A stretch of DNA of 64,000 nucleotides, from positions 310,001-374,000 of the forward strand of contig MU839094.1 in assembly GCA_030685235.1 (NCBI GenBank). Direction: 5' to 3'. The stretch comes from Copromyces sp. CBS 386.78 (Eukaryota > Ascomycota > Sordariomycetes > Sordariales > Sordariaceae). Positions 1 to 12,500 of this stretch are shown in pieces. Positions within the stretch are counted from its first letter, which is position 1, and each line of letters begins with the position of its first letter. A program made the translations under genes and the position numbers. The notes below the pieces were generated by a model, which saw only the letters and a list, made by a program, of their open reading frames with translations, was not told where the DNA came from and ran no database searches.

Positions 1-1140
1 GCCATTGGTCCTCCCACCATATGAGTGAGTGACTGCTTCGAGAGAGGCTGCACGTACCAAAGCAGCCTGGAAGATATCAAGCTCGTTGCTTTGCAGAATC
101 AGGTTTGTGGTATTGCGGAAGTTGGCGTGTTTATGAAGAAGAACGCTGTTCAGATCACGCTTGAGGCAGCGCGTGTTCTTGAGTCGAGGGTTTTCCACGC
201 TCGTGTAAGTTGACGTTCCCCAGTCGGTAAGCAACACGGGGCCGAGGTGAGTCTCCAGACCTCCGAAAGGGCCTTTGGTGACGCAGCCACTACCGTTGCC
301 AGGAGGATATGTTACAGCCGGGTACTGATCGGGCCAGAGGGTCATATTGTAGCCCTCATGAGGGACACGGTCGCCGTCAGCGCCAAGGGAAGCGTCTGAA
401 CCGTCGAACATGGGCGACTTGCTAAGGTCCCCTTCGGTATCAAAACCCCATTCCTAGTAAGGGATGGGCCCTGCGGAGTTACGGTTCAGGATTAGTATAT
501 ATGGGAGAGGTTACGAGCTAATGATTGATGGAAGTTATAGGTTGGAGAAAAAGGAAGTAGACATACCCTTGTACCCACAGGCTGCTAGTTGCTGTTCATA
601 TGTGTGGAGGAGGTAGCGATGCCAGGGAAGGAATAAGGCCTGTCATATTTGCGATTAGAGAGGGATCGGTTGCGCCCTGAGAAAGGTGATTTACCGAAAA
701 ATGAACCTCAAAGGTTCTGTTTAGATGGATCCATTGGAGGTCTTCAAACGCTGAAGTTGTCCCTTCAACATCGGGGAAAACACTCGGTTGCTTCTGTAAG
801 CACTGAACGGCGGCCACGTACTTTCTCCGTTGGCCAGGAGGGATTGTGCGCCTATGTTCTCTCTCAACCGTCAGTATCTTTATATTTTAGGCAAATCTGC
901 TATTGAGGCTTTTGGAGTGGGGGGGAATGATGATAGTACATACCATTCTTGCCTAACTTTGTAGTCAGACTTCTGGCATTTTCCCTTGAAAGCCTTCATA
1001 GCATTCTGGGTAGCAATCTTATTAAGAGCAGCGAGAGCCGACCCCGAGTCAATGTCATGCTGACTGAACTTTGGCAGATTCAAAGCAGAGGCGGCTCCGG
1101 CAAGAGCTGCCGAAATGCAGAGGACGGACTTGATGTGCAT
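1..1140 (-). pseudogene. secreted short-type tyrosinase, 3'-partial, with one in-frame TAG
   Basis: Copper monooxygenase that oxidises phenols toward melanin-type pigments. Spliced exons are 1140-944, 851-695, 639-567 and 470 to the window edge. The start gives a signal peptide (MHIKSVLCISAALAGAASA), so the product would be secreted. The central domain reads KVRQEWRTI, YVAAVQCL, then three CuA-type histidines in WIHLN, EVHFS and LPWHRY, followed by CGYKGPIPY. The next codon, 148, is TAG (complement 454-456), where the family has Trp in PYW(D/E)W; EWGFD follows in frame. Downstream the frame stays open, including FDGSDASLG and GCVTKGPFGG. A GTACGT donor at 57-51 suggests another intron; the CuB part lies outside the window. 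The TAG makes this a pseudogene unless the codon is recoded, edited or a base error. Identity as tyrosinase is secure; the functional state is not. Confidence 0.85.
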
Positions 1141-3606
1141 GATGGGCGACCTAACCTCTCTAGTGAGTTAGAATCTTAGAGGTAATGGGAGAGGCGAAGA
1201 TATTGACCGACAGAAGTCGTCTCTCGCGGCCGCTTATATACTTTGGAGAGAAATTGTTTAACAAAATCTGCCAAGCCGATATAGCCCCGATAAAGTCGGC
1301 CCGGCCCCATCTCGTACTCGTTCGCGGCCTGAGGCGATAGGAAGCCAGAAGGCATTCGCATGTGGACAGATACCATGGTACTATGTAGATGCAAAGCTAT
1401 TTCTACATGATCTTACCACCCACCAGCAGCCTATTCCCACGCTCGAGACTGGCTTGTATGGTCCTCGCCGTATTACTACTGGGGAATAGCTCAACAACTA
1501 AGAAAAGCAAGAAAATGTGGATATGGTTGGCATCTGGACTGTCTAGAGGCATAGGTAGCGATGACAAGCGAATCCAAAAAGAGCCGATATTGTATAGTTG
1601 AAGTCTGTGCATGAGAATCGGCCGCATATTGCCTCTCGGGACGGGAGGTGGTACCACCATCGAGTTGACTACGGCCGCTCTACCAAACCATATGAATTTC
1701 TAATGTGAAAATTCGCACTTATAGTAACCTTGAGCGGCCTCTTCATAAGAGTCTGATATATTTCTCCCCGAGTCAGAATGCTTCTCAATTAGAAAGGTCT
1801 TCGCGTAGTCAAGGGGCTGGTCTTCGACGCTGTTCATGATGGAGTTCTTGCACAGTACACTACATGTGTAAATATGGCAGCTAGTCGAAAAGACGATAGC
1901 GTCCTTGAGGAATATGAGGTCGCCGGCGATGTTTTGCCAACCCTCGCGGCGCGTCTTCCAGTGAGTGATACTGCAGCGACTACGCAGTACTCGTCAGGGC
2001 TAGAATCGCCTCGTCTGACCCTATACTGGCACAGGGTCAGGCAAATGTATTCGCGAATACAAATAGATTCGCGAAAGTTTGCTACTTCCGTTGGCCGCCG
2101 TTTAGGGAGGGCTTAGAGGGCGCTAAAGTAAGGTACCCAAAGCTCGGCAAAGCTTGGACCACACAAGCGGTACTTCGCTCTTGCACCCAACTTAGCGTAT
2201 AAACTAGGTATTCGCGAATCCATTTGCATTTGCGATAACATTTGCCAGACCCCAAGCTTTGCTTGGGGTCCCGGAGGCGTTTCTAGCCCAGACGAGTAGT
2301 TCTTAAAAGGAATGTTTCCTTTAGGTTACAGGTATCTACTCCGACAGCTCATCCAGTGGTAGCCAGCCTGTTCATGACTACATCTGCACGGGGTTCTGGG
2401 CTTACTCACAACTACCACCTCGGCTGTGATGGACTAGCCTTTCAAGTTTGGAGGATATGAAAACACACAGAACAAAGTAGCACCCCGGATTTGCCCCCTG
2501 CAGCGGGAGCGCGAGTCCGGGAACCTAAGCGCCCGCGCGCCCACATCGTCCCTCGTCGGGCCACGGACCCGGGTTCGAGAATGGCTGTGCTATGCAACAT
2601 CACCCAACCACATGGCTTGGAGGAGACAAACAATGGAAGTAGTGTACCGTTGTGGTGCTTACTCAGGTACTGCATATGCTAATTAGTGCATATTAATTTT
2701 CTTCCTGAGTTCTGTAAGACGGCTGCGGGTGTGGTGCGTGAATGGCATATCTTCTCTTTAGTGCATAGTGTTTCGCGGCTTGAGTTATATGCAGAACCCG
2801 GGGTAGGAATGCGCTTACCATAACAGCACCATGTAGCGGGACAACTGCATACATTATGTCCTCGACCACCGTCCCACCGACTGTTCAGTTATTTCTATAA
2901 GCTGAACAGATACAAAAAAAAAAAAAAGAAACCAGCCTACCTATGTACCATCTAACACATGATGCCCTACAGCACAGTCAACGGGCACTAAATGGCAGTA
3001 GCGACCGACCTTTAAAAGGAGGGAGCGATGGACGTAGCAGTAAATCTACAGCACCGGCAAGTCAGACCAGCGGCAAGTTCGAAACCCATCGGATTACTAC
3101 CTCCCTAGGGGTAGTTACTTCCAAGAAATGATAGAGCCCTCTCCGATTAGTACTTGCAAGAACGAAGGGGTCTCAGGTCCGTCTGGCTGACTGATCTGGC
3201 AAGTGCTCGTAAAGGTGCAGTACTTGCGTGCAAGGGGGCCGTTTCTGCCGTCCGCTAAACATTCTTGGCTGCTTCGACTGTACTCCGGCTTGAACACGCT
3301 GGTGGTTCCTGAATTCTCCTTTTATTCTACTCGATCTTGCCCTACGTAGGGAAAGCGCCTTCGAGATACAAGTATCTAAATATACGTACCATACAATGGG
3401 CACTCTCTCATCCTTCGGCCCGAGTCCCTCCATCAATTTTGGTGGCACTCCCGCCACCACATGCCAGCCGGTAGCTTTCCACCCACGTTCCTCGTCCTGG
3501 CCCGATGCTCTCGGCAACCTCAGAATCCTCGTCACCTGCAACCATAACCAGTGAATAACGGACTTGTAACGCTTTTTTTTTCTTTTTCAAACCCTAATCC
3601 AGACAA
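1141..3606. other. intergenic, gene-poor
   Basis: No ORF here has an ATG start, splice signals and a recognisable motif together. The left part is the upstream region of the tyrosinase gene and the right part is 3' of UTP23. It contains the inverted-repeat element at 2034-2253 and an A14 run at 2914-2927. A GGGTTCGA string near 2572 resembles a tRNA T-loop, but no cloverleaf partner sequence is visible. Confidence 0.6.
2034..2253. mobile_element. small inverted-repeat (MITE-like) element
   Basis: The left arm (from 2034, GGGTCAGGCAAATGTATTCG) and the reverse complement of the right arm (ending about 2252, GGGTCTGGCAAATGTTATCG) match over roughly 43 bases with a few differences. About 130 bases lie between them. 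Both arms contain ATTCGCGAA. There is no coding capacity. A CA dinucleotide flanks both ends and could be a tiny target duplication, but that is weak. Just past the right arm is a perfect hairpin, CCCCAAGC-TTT-GCTTGGGG. This is probably a degenerate non-autonomous DNA transposon. Confidence 0.5.
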
Positions 3607-4713
3607 TCACTCCTCCTTAGCAGCAACCGCCGCCGTCTCCCCCTGGCCCTGACCCTCGCCGGCACCGTCTCCACCCTCCGCGGCGCCGCCGGCGATTTTC
3701 TTGCGCCTCTTCCGCTTAGCCTTGCCCTCGGCCGTCGATTCCGCATTTACGTCTGAGGGTTTCTTCGGGGTTTGTTGCTGGTCTGATGGTGATATCTTCT
3801 TCTTGCCATCTCCCTCCTTCTTGGCCTTCTTTCTAGCCAGGGGATTTGGCTGTTTGGGGCCGTAGTTCTTCTTTTTCTTCTTCTTCTCCTTCTGTTCCGC
3901 GGAACCCGCGTCTGGAGCAGCATCTGTCGACTTTTCCTTCTTGGCTACGTCCTCGCCCTCGCTGTCGGAATCGGCGCCTTCGGAGGCTTCTTCCTCTTCG
4001 CCGTCTTCTCTCTTCCTCTTCAATGGCCTTCTGATGATGCCATCCTTGAACCTGTAGAGTGTATTAGGAGGGTGTTCGAGCGGGCGTTTAAGAACTGGTG
4101 ATGACTTACTTTTGACGCTCCTCCCTGTCTCGAATTTGCTGTGATGCGTCGGACATGGGCTCAAGGATCATGACACTTCTGCGGCAATACATGAGTGGCG
4201 TGGGAACCACCGACCTCAACCTGTGCCTCTGTTAAACGCAAGTAAGCAAGTCAGCAACCACCCTTTTTGCTCATAGAAAGTTCTGTTTTTTTGGAATAAT
4301 GAACTTACCAACCACTCATCATTACTCGCCACCACATAACGGAACTTGTTCTCCCCTTTGCCCTTAGGATCAACAACCGAGAGCATGCACTCGCGCTCGG
4401 TCAAAGGGTCCTGGTCCATCATATGGCCGCAGCGTCTCCTCTCAAAGGTCTTGGCGCGCTCGATGGCGGCGGGCACGTTCGGGTCCCTGTCCGGGCCGGG
4501 CTTGTTCTTTGCGTACAGCGCGCGGATGCAGCACTGGGTAATCATGGGCTTGATGTCCTTGGTGTTGAGCGTCTTCTGGAACAGGTTCATGACGTCGAGC
4601 TTGACCGTGTCGAGCACGATGTCGCTGGTCAAGAGCAGCTGGTAGGGCTGGCGGAAGCCGAGCTGCTCGAACGAGCGCATCAGCTTCTTGTAGGCCTTCC
4701 TGCTCTTGCCCAT
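3607..4713 (-). CDS. UTP23: rRNA-processing protein UTP23
   Basis: Small-subunit processome component of the FCF1/UTP23 PIN-like family, acting in the nucleolus on early 18S rRNA maturation. Exons are 4713-4309, 4228-4110 and 4051-3607, giving 322 residues. The N-terminus MGKSRKAYKKLMRSF, then FRQPYQLLLTSDIVLDTV, MITQCCIRALY, AKTFERRRCGH, ECMLSVVDPKG and FRYVVASNDEWL follow the family order. The Cys and His residues in CC, RRCGH and EC fit the zinc-binding set described for Utp23. Exon 2 supplies LMYCRRSVMILEPMSDASQ, the conserved end of the PIN region. The last exon is a long lysine- and glutamate-rich tail typical of nucleolar proteins. Both introns have GTAAG donors. The start is the first ATG and matches the family N-terminus. 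Confidence 0.93.
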
Positions 4714-5957
4714 TTTGCTGAGACTGTTGCCGTGAGGGTAGTTGGGTTGAGTATTTTACGTTGGATGAGGACGGGTTTGATCGTCGCCGGGAAGGATAGA
4801 CAACCAAATCGACTTGGGGAATAAGTGAAAGGTGAGGTGTTGTAGCAGTAGTGAAGTGAGGTCTGATGTTTCCTCTGAAGAAGGTCCACCCTCGTCCGTC
4901 AGTTTGACGTCGAAGGCAAAACCGAGAGGCGACAAACAAGATCCGAAAATGACCAAGTCTCCCGAAACACGACAAGAAAAGGATGCCTGTATTATTATAA
5001 GACGTCTTCAGAAAGGACTCGAAAAAGTCGGTCCAATTGTCGTTAACTGGCCCAAACTGGCGTTCACAGCGAGTTCTTATAAACTTTCAAACTGATTTCC
5101 TAGAAAAATTTCCAGGCAGGCAATTGGCCTAGGGTGTTGATAAGTTTTGATGGTCCGAGCGTAGTGCGGCCCCATCGTGGAAAAGCATCGAGAAAGCCCC
5201 ACATCCCGCTCGGAGCTGCAGCCCCAAACCTGAGCCAGACATTGTCCACTTGTCAGCCGCACTGGATGGACCCTCGACTGATGATCATCCCTCCCAGTCC
5301 CACGTGCGAAAAACCACACTCCCCGTTCCCGTCTCCGGAAGTACATATATAGCTCGGTGGCTACACTCGAGATACAAATATATACCTTTGAGTTGTGGTG
5401 GATTATGTTCGTCTGTGATCAACAAGACCGTTGTTAGCAGCTCGATCAAGAGCACAATCCGCTGTTGCAGGCGGGGGCAAGCCTAATTGAAGTAGACACA
5501 CACACTCGACACAAACATGCGGATATTTCTCCCTTTTGTCTGGATGATACCAGCTATCCAGGAAAGCAACAAGTGTAATGTAGCTTTTTATAGAGTACAC
5601 CGCACGCCGGCCCTAGGAACCCCTAACCCATCCTCGATGTCGCTTGCCCTCCTCTTCTCCGCCCACCATGAGGTTCCCGCTTAGAAAACCGACATCTTGA
5701 AGTGCATCCTCAGAAAACCAATATGTATGTGGAAATTGCAAGATGGTATGAACGTACAGCCCAAGAGAAGCCGCTCAAAAGTAGTAAGCAAACCAACACC
5801 TGTCTGGAAACTCCATGCTGTGTAGGTCGTCTCCGGTAAAACAGCCATCTTCCTTTTGTCCCGCCCCTCCAAAGAACCCGACAAAAGAAACCCATATCCA
5901 TAATTCTGCTTCGAAAGTCAAGAAAGGCAACGCAAAATGTGCAAACAATGATGGCCA
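4714..5957. other. intergenic between UTP23 and the PP2C gene
   Basis: Contains the UTP23 promoter and 5' leader on the left and the 3' untranslated region of the PP2C gene on the right. ORFs here are short, lack family motifs and overlap one another on both strands. I see no gene. Confidence 0.6.
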
Positions 5958-7728
5958 TCAATCGTTCCTTTTGCAAATAGCTGCAACGACGCTGATATCG
6001 TCTGGCTTGCCTGTCACAGTTTCCCACGTTAGTTACCTCGGACGGACTTGTAAAGTGGGAGAGGAATCAAAGCTTACCTCCTTCACTGGCAAGACCTTCT
6101 TCAATAGCATGTTCCATGAATGGACTCTCCGCGTACGGATCCAGAGCAATGGCCTTTGCCGCTTCCATCAACTCCTCCGCCACGAATCCCATCATGCCAG
6201 CATCATTGTCCAGCACGGTCCCCCGTAGAGCGCTCTTGCTCACTTTGACTTCACCCGCCCGCCATTTCTCTATGCACTCACAGACCTTCTCCGAGATCTC
6301 ATGCGGCCAAAGGTTGTCGATAACACCATCCGACATGGCTAGTACGACATCCCCCTTCTGTATTGGTACCTCGTCCACCACCGCAATCGTACGGGGGGTA
6401 TCTGGACTATTGGTGCCCAGTTGACGTGGGCAATCGAACCAATGCCACTGCTCGGTCGATTTGTAGACGATTTCGCGCGTCGACGGCCGCACAACCATGA
6501 CCTGCGAGTCGCCAAGGTTGGTGACGTAAAGCAGCGGCTCCACATCGCTTCCTCCGCTGTTGTCCAGTTTCTCAGTCTCCCCTTGCTCTTTAGCGTGGCC
6601 AGCGCTATCGGCGCTCTGATAAGATGACCGATCCCCATCTTTCAGGTTCGTGGCACCTCCACTTGCGGAACCCTTGTCAGACTCAGCAGCTTCCTGACCG
6701 GGTTCTCCCAGCTTGCGGCGGTAATGCAGCTGTGCGCCCGCGACCGTCGTCGTGCCTTGCCAGTCGTTCGGTGATGTCGTCGCTTCCATTGTTTGTTCGT
6801 ACGCTTGCTGCAGATTTGCGATCGGGTCCGGGCGGTAGGCGTCGCCTTGTCGTACGACGTCCTCGAAAACGGCGCTGGCCCAAAAGTGCAATATCAGTCG
6901 GGACCAGAGGCTGTATGCGCAACCGGGTTTATGTCGGTTAGCAGTCTGTAAGTGACTCTTCGAACCCCGGACGACCGGGACGGCAAGTGACGTAAAAGAG
7001 TTCCTAGCACTGGCAACGGGGGAAAAGGGCCGAAAGAAAAGTTTGACAAGAGAAAGAGGGCAGAATTTGAGGGATAGAACTCACCCAGCATGCCCTCGAG
7101 GTCGTGTACTCCATGCGCCCACGCCGTCGTTGGCGCAGACAAAGTATTTGCTGGCAAATACAGCATCATCGCCATTGGTATAACCTCGTATCAACTTCCC
7201 GTTGACGTAAGCCGCGCGACGATCTCGGCTTCGATCGTGCGTACTGAGAGGGTCGCTAAAAGAACCGGAGGGTGGCGAGAGAAATGGTGGTGGGAAAGGA
7301 CGTGGCGGTCGCTTTGCGTATAGACCAATGCCTGTGTCGAAGCGGAAGGGAAGCTTGGGAAGCTCTTCCTCGGTGATTCCGTCCTCACGGAGTCCGACAG
7401 GTGACTGCTCATCGTGACCAGCTTCTTCAAGACCAGGAAGTGTTTCGGTTGGCGCCGTAGAGGATTCCTGAGCGATCGTGGGAGAGGGACTGGCGCGGGT
7501 TGTGTCATTGTCGGTGGGACGAAGCGTTGCCAGCCCTGAAAAGAAGCCGGCACGCTGTTGCTGCCGTTGAGGGTGGCATTGCCATTCAGCAATGACTCGT
7601 AATCGCAGTCCCTCTCTTAGGTTCTGAAGGCTGGGTTTGGCGATAGAAGACGATAATAAGACGGGCACAACGCCCCGCGGGCTTGCGTGTGGTATCGAGG
7701 CCAGAAGTCGGGGACGTAGTCTCCTCAT
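5958..7728 (-). CDS. PTC7: mitochondrial PP2C-type Ser/Thr phosphatase, PTC7-like
   Basis: Metal-dependent protein phosphatase of the PPM/PP2C family; the yeast relative Ptc7 acts in mitochondria on coenzyme Q synthesis enzymes. Exons are 7728-7085, 6910-6078 and 6010-5958, giving 509 residues. The N-terminus MRRLRPRLLASIPHASPRG is Arg-rich and lacks acidic residues, like a mitochondrial presequence. PP2C metal-site motifs follow in order: NGDDAVFA, then ANDGVGAW near residue 200 (family DGVGG/W), LYVTNLGDSQ, KGDVVLAMSDGVIDNL, and PDDISVVAA in the short last exon. A low-complexity acidic/Ser/Gly insert lies between the second and third motifs. The last exon codes for only about 17 residues but carries the final catalytic Asp-Asp. 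Introns start GTGAG and GTAAG. Substrate assignment is by family only. Confidence 0.9.
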
Positions 7729-9526
7729 TCCAGTGGCGCGGGATCGAACTGATTTATGGCGATGCTGAGGAGCAGCATCCGAGGAGAGAGGAAGAGGCCC
7801 TGTGGAGGGTTAAAGAAAGACGAAAACGAAGGGCTCCAAGCAAAGTGCGCACGGCGTTGATTCTGTGTCAAGGAAGATTCCTGACCTGACAAGTCCAGAA
7901 ACGACAGTAATAACGGAAAGAAGGGAAAAGAGCTTCCAGGCCAGAGGGCATGGAAACTTTCAGGTTGGTGACGGGTGGTTCCCAGATTTCTTGCCCTTTT
8001 GGGGCGCCTGGAGGGACGATTACAGGCTCGGCAGGCAGCACCTACAACTAAGTACTGCAACAGTACAGGGAGGCCTTATCTTATCGCACATGAAGCCTCT
8101 CGCACCTCCTGCGCTACTGCGTGAGCATATGTAGCTAAAAGCCTACCTACTAAGATTCTCGCCATGCTAATAATACCACCGAACGGCATTATTCACCGGA
8201 ACATCGGGAATTTTTCCAGGGGTTCTTGAGGTAGCCATGCAATCCCAATCTGTACGGGGCGTGGGCCGTCGCCGTGTACCGCGTAGCATGTACACTAGCT
8301 ACTACGAACGGATCGTTTCTGACGGGAGACCCCACTGTTAACGTTACCCGTCTACAGAGACTGGTGAGCCTGGTACAGTAATGATCCCTGCTTTTGCAAA
8401 TAATACCGGCAGCCTAAACTTTGTGCAAAAGAGGGGGTTTTGCAAAAAGGGGTACCGGCGCACAGACTAGGAAAGGGCCCTCGGACTATTAAGCGACGGG
8501 CGATTCTAAAAGAGTGGGCCCCTAAACCCCCGGTAGACGGGTGTAAGTGTCCACGCTCACCAAAATTGGACCCCTGCTTTTGCAAATCCGGCCTTGAGCG
8601 TTTGCAAATAGCAGTTAGCAGTCTTTACCACCAGAGGGAATGCGGGCAGCCCAAATATTTAGCAAAAGGGGGGGGTTGGCAACTGCAAGGATCATTACTG
8701 TAGTAAGCTCGGGCACTAAGCTGAAACTGCCCATAACATCGTCCGATTGTGAACGGTAACATTCTAAAAAAAAACAAAAAAGAAACGCCGTGAAGCTTTT
8801 CAGTCAGGGTCCTCCATCTCGTGCGTGAGAATGTCCAAAGTCCAGCTTCATACATACGAGATGGAATCCCCGCTTTTTTGCACCTAGGTAGGGAACGCCC
8901 GTTTTAGCCTGAATCACCTGATCGACATTAGACGAAAGGCATATTCACGACTGCTCCCGACTATAAGATTTTTGACATTGGATACTTCCAATTCCCGGAT
9001 GGTGGACGCGCCTTGTGTGATTCGAGTCTATCGAAGATTGAGTTCCCTTGATCACCCCCGACAAGATGACTCTGAGACTATCCAAAAACAGCTTGCGAGG
9101 CTCTGAGGCGTCCTGGTGATGCTAACCCAAATTTATCCAAAGAGCAAGTCGGAACAGAGACAGCGTATGACAGAAAACAACAGATTATTAATGTATTCAA
9201 CACAGCTTCATCAAGGGTTGTAAACCCACCCTAACCGACACGCCATGACTTATGCAAATCTGACGACTATACCAACTGCCAAGGATTCCTCCAACAGACA
9301 AGTAAACCGGTGACTTATACAATCCCCATGCCATCTATGACTATCCAAAAACCCCAAAGCGCATTCTGGCAACAGCCATTCAAAACAACCTTACGCCAAA
9401 CAATGCACCAAAAGACATGTGACTTCCTTCGAGCAACTACTCGCCTCCCTTGGTTTCTGAACTCAGACATAATCTGATCCGTGTCGCCCAAACCTCAATC
9501 GTCCTCCCTGCATAAAAGATCCTGCC
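7729..9526. other. intergenic between the PP2C gene and the CAF120-like gene
   Basis: The left part is the PP2C promoter and leader. The middle holds a mariner-like MITE (8374-8702). From about 8860 to 9526 is AT-richer sequence consistent with the 3' untranslated region of the next minus-strand gene. No supportable coding region. Confidence 0.6.
8374..8702. mobile_element. Tc1/mariner-like MITE flanked by TA
   Basis: The left end reads TACAGTAATGATCCCTGC; the right end, reverse complemented, reads TACAGTAATGATCCTTGC. Terminal repeats starting CAGT with a TA duplication on both sides are the hallmark of Tc1/mariner/pogo insertions. The 325 bases between the TA dinucleotides hold no transposase. 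The interior has several TTTTGCAAA-like words in both orientations and G runs (8671-8675 area), as in other internally deleted elements. It sits about 650 bases upstream of the PP2C start codon, in its promoter side. Confidence 0.75.
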
Positions 9527-12500
9527 CTAGTATTGCATGCGCCCTGGTGTTGCCGGCCTGCCGGGCAGTCCGCCTGGTGCATATTGACCATTCGATGTCG
9601 ATCGGAGCGTAGAAGATTGAGCCTGGCTGTTTTGAACACCAACATTGTAGCTCGAAGTAGACTGAAGAGGGTGCGAACCATGAGGCATATCCATGGGAGG
9701 ACTTGCCCACGCGGCGCTGCCTGCTCCGTATCCTGCGGCACTGGGGTCACCGATGGTATATGAGCTGTGCTGCGCCAGGAGCTGGGACCAAGGTCTAGGC
9801 TGTCGTGATCCGTATCCAATGTTGGGCTGTAGAGGCTGACTATGCCCGGTATGATTCATGTACCCGTTATCTAAACCATGCATGCCGAATCCGTACACAG
9901 AAGCAGCACCGTTGCCCACCACTCCGGGGTTGAAATGCCCAGAAACACGATGTGCCTGCTTCTGAGCGTATGCGGCCTGCGCTGCCCGTTGTGCTTGTTG
10001 GTTTTGCTCTCGTTGTCTTTGGTCAATGGCGTGTGCAACAGCTTGACCACTTACTCCTTGCCTCATCTGCGCTCTTTCTCTTTCTCTGTGTTGTATGGCA
10101 CCTACAAGGCCGGCTTTCGGTTGGGGATCATTCTTGTGCCCAGCCATCGCAATCAATGGAGTTCCAGTGACCCGAGCGACATATTCTTGCTCACGCGCAG
10201 AGAGATGAGACGAGACCTCAGCACCCGACAGAATGGCTACCGGGCCACGACTTGGCGGGCGCCCCGGTGTAAGCAGTTCGGCAGGGCCACGACTTGCCGG
10301 GCGCCCCGACGAGAGTAGCTCGACTGAATTGTGCCTCGAATGGCTACCACCGTGGGCACCGGGTCGTCTTAAGGGAGATGAAGGGGTCGCTGCTCTGAAG
10401 TCGGTGATTGTTTGAGACGACGGGCTGCGCTGATGTACAAAGACGGGAGTGGAAGGAGCAGCCGCGCGTTGTTGAACAAATTGTTCCGGAGAAACAGCAT
10501 TGTGGGCCGCAGTAGCCTTCAGACCAGAGCCAGGCTGCCACGGAACCGTTCGACGGATAGTATCATCCGAGTCTTGCCGGAAGTGAGAATGCGAAGCACC
10601 AGCTCCCGGTGACTTTCTGCCGGTATTGGGAGAAAAGGGCCGGTTTGGCTGTGCGCTGGATCCTGTGGGCTTAGCGGAAGACGTTTTCATGGCCGAATAG
10701 TTGAAAGTCGGTCCAAAATTGATGTCAATACCAAGGTCAGTCGTCCCACCGCTGCTGACTTTTCCGTCGTCTGGAGAAATAGAGCTATCCCCAACGACTC
10801 TCAAAACTCCAGCACGTGGTCGTTCTCGGTCTGCCGGTTCCTGTGTGTCCGTGGATCTGTGGGTGCTAGCGTAGTCCGGGCTCGCTGTAGATGCCGCGTC
10901 AATGGACCGACTGTCCGAATAACTTTGCATGCTGTTTTGCCGTTCAAGCATAGTTAACCACAGATTGGCGTCTTCAATCTGCCGGTCAAAGCCTCCGGCA
11001 CCCCGCTCCGACCGAACGGGCAGTGACGAGACAGAGTCTTCAGATAAGCGACGGAGGACTGGCGATCCTGGAGGGAGAGGTTTCCTAGTTACCGGTGGGG
11101 ATCTTCCTGGCATATTAGATCGCGGTGGCCCTTGGTTATGGGGTGGGGTACGTCGGCCGTCAGTTTTTGATCCTTGGTAACTCGTCATCGGGGGAGTGGC
11201 ACGGCCACTGGCTGGACTATCGGAAAGGGATGCCGTGGAGGGGTTTTGAGGCGATCTCATGTGCGGCGATGTAAGCCCTGGGTAGGGACCGGAGGGGCCG
11301 TTGTTCGTCGGCGAAGGCGATGTTAGAGCTTGACGAGTTCCAATAATATTAGCATTCATCCTCATGGGTTTGACGCTGGCTTGTGGCTGTACCGCTGGTT
11401 GCCCTTGTGATTGGCCTCTGCCTTGTTCAGGGTATCTGTCAAATTCGTTTGGGACCGCATCCGAAGGCAAACCACCTGCCGTGGCTATCTGCGATAACGT
11501 CGTGTTTGACAAACGATTGTGTGCTCTGCGCATCTCGGGTGAGTGGTACGGTTTTTGTTGCGGTCGAGAGCCTGCACCATGCGCGAAGGCTGGTGGAGCG
11601 TTGACCGGCTCTGGTGTCTGCATACGTTGAATTTCCTGGAGGTCGTTGGTTAACTGACTCCTCACGGGGCTTTCATCCTCTGAGCTGACTCTCTCGGGAG
11701 TAGACGCCAAATCACTAGCAAAAGTCCTGGCACGCTCGGGGCCTCGCATATTGGGCTGCGGGGCTCCGGGACCATCCAATCCATGGGCAGATGCGGCGTT
11801 AGCAAGTTGTGTATCAGAAATGTTGCGGGAATGGCGAGCATGTCCAGCCATTGTCGATGATACGGGCTCCCGATTGGGGTCCGGTGGCGCCGAGTCCGTC
11901 CTTTGGGTGGGCCTGGACAGTGAGAGAGACCGAGATGATCTGACGGAACTGCCCTCCTCCGCAAAACCGACACGTGGCTTAGAAGATGACGCCGGATTCT
12001 GGCCAAAGCTTAACCGTTTGCTGCTGCGACTCGCACTTCGACTGTGACTCCTAGGCGCATCTTCGACGGCATTCATACGCTGTCCTGTCAGTTCCTTCAT
12101 TTTCTTCTTCCACTGCTGCTCGGTCCACGCCGAGCTCCCGTCTGTCAGGATCAGGCCGCTAACATCGAGGAGTTCCAAATACCCGTACCGCTTGTGCTTG
12201 GGCATGGCAAACATCAGAGAGCGTGGGTCAAGCACGCTAGCAACTAGGCGGCCAGGGCGGCCGTATAGTGCAAAAGTATCCCAGGTAGGGAACAAGAACC
12301 GGAGTAGCATCTCGAAACCAGAGACGGCGGGGTGGACCTCGGGCATGATGAAGACGAAGCCTTCTGTCGACGATGGCGGTTCCGAGTGGATGGTGATACT
12401 TCCCTCGATCTTGACGAGTGTCGAACCGTCGATCAACGCCTTTGCCTGTGGGTAGATGGCATACGCTGCATAGGCGTCGGTGATGGATGCGATGGGTTTC

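Noticed and set aside
1..1140. Heavy RIP damage as the cause of the tyrosinase stop
   Set aside because: Only one CpA-to-TpA compatible change is evident; the rest of the gene is not AT-enriched and has no other stop, so genome-defence mutation of a repeat is unlikely.
2510..2600. GGGTTCGA string resembling a tRNA T-arm
   Set aside because: No matching acceptor, D-arm or anticodon stem could be drawn around it on either strand.
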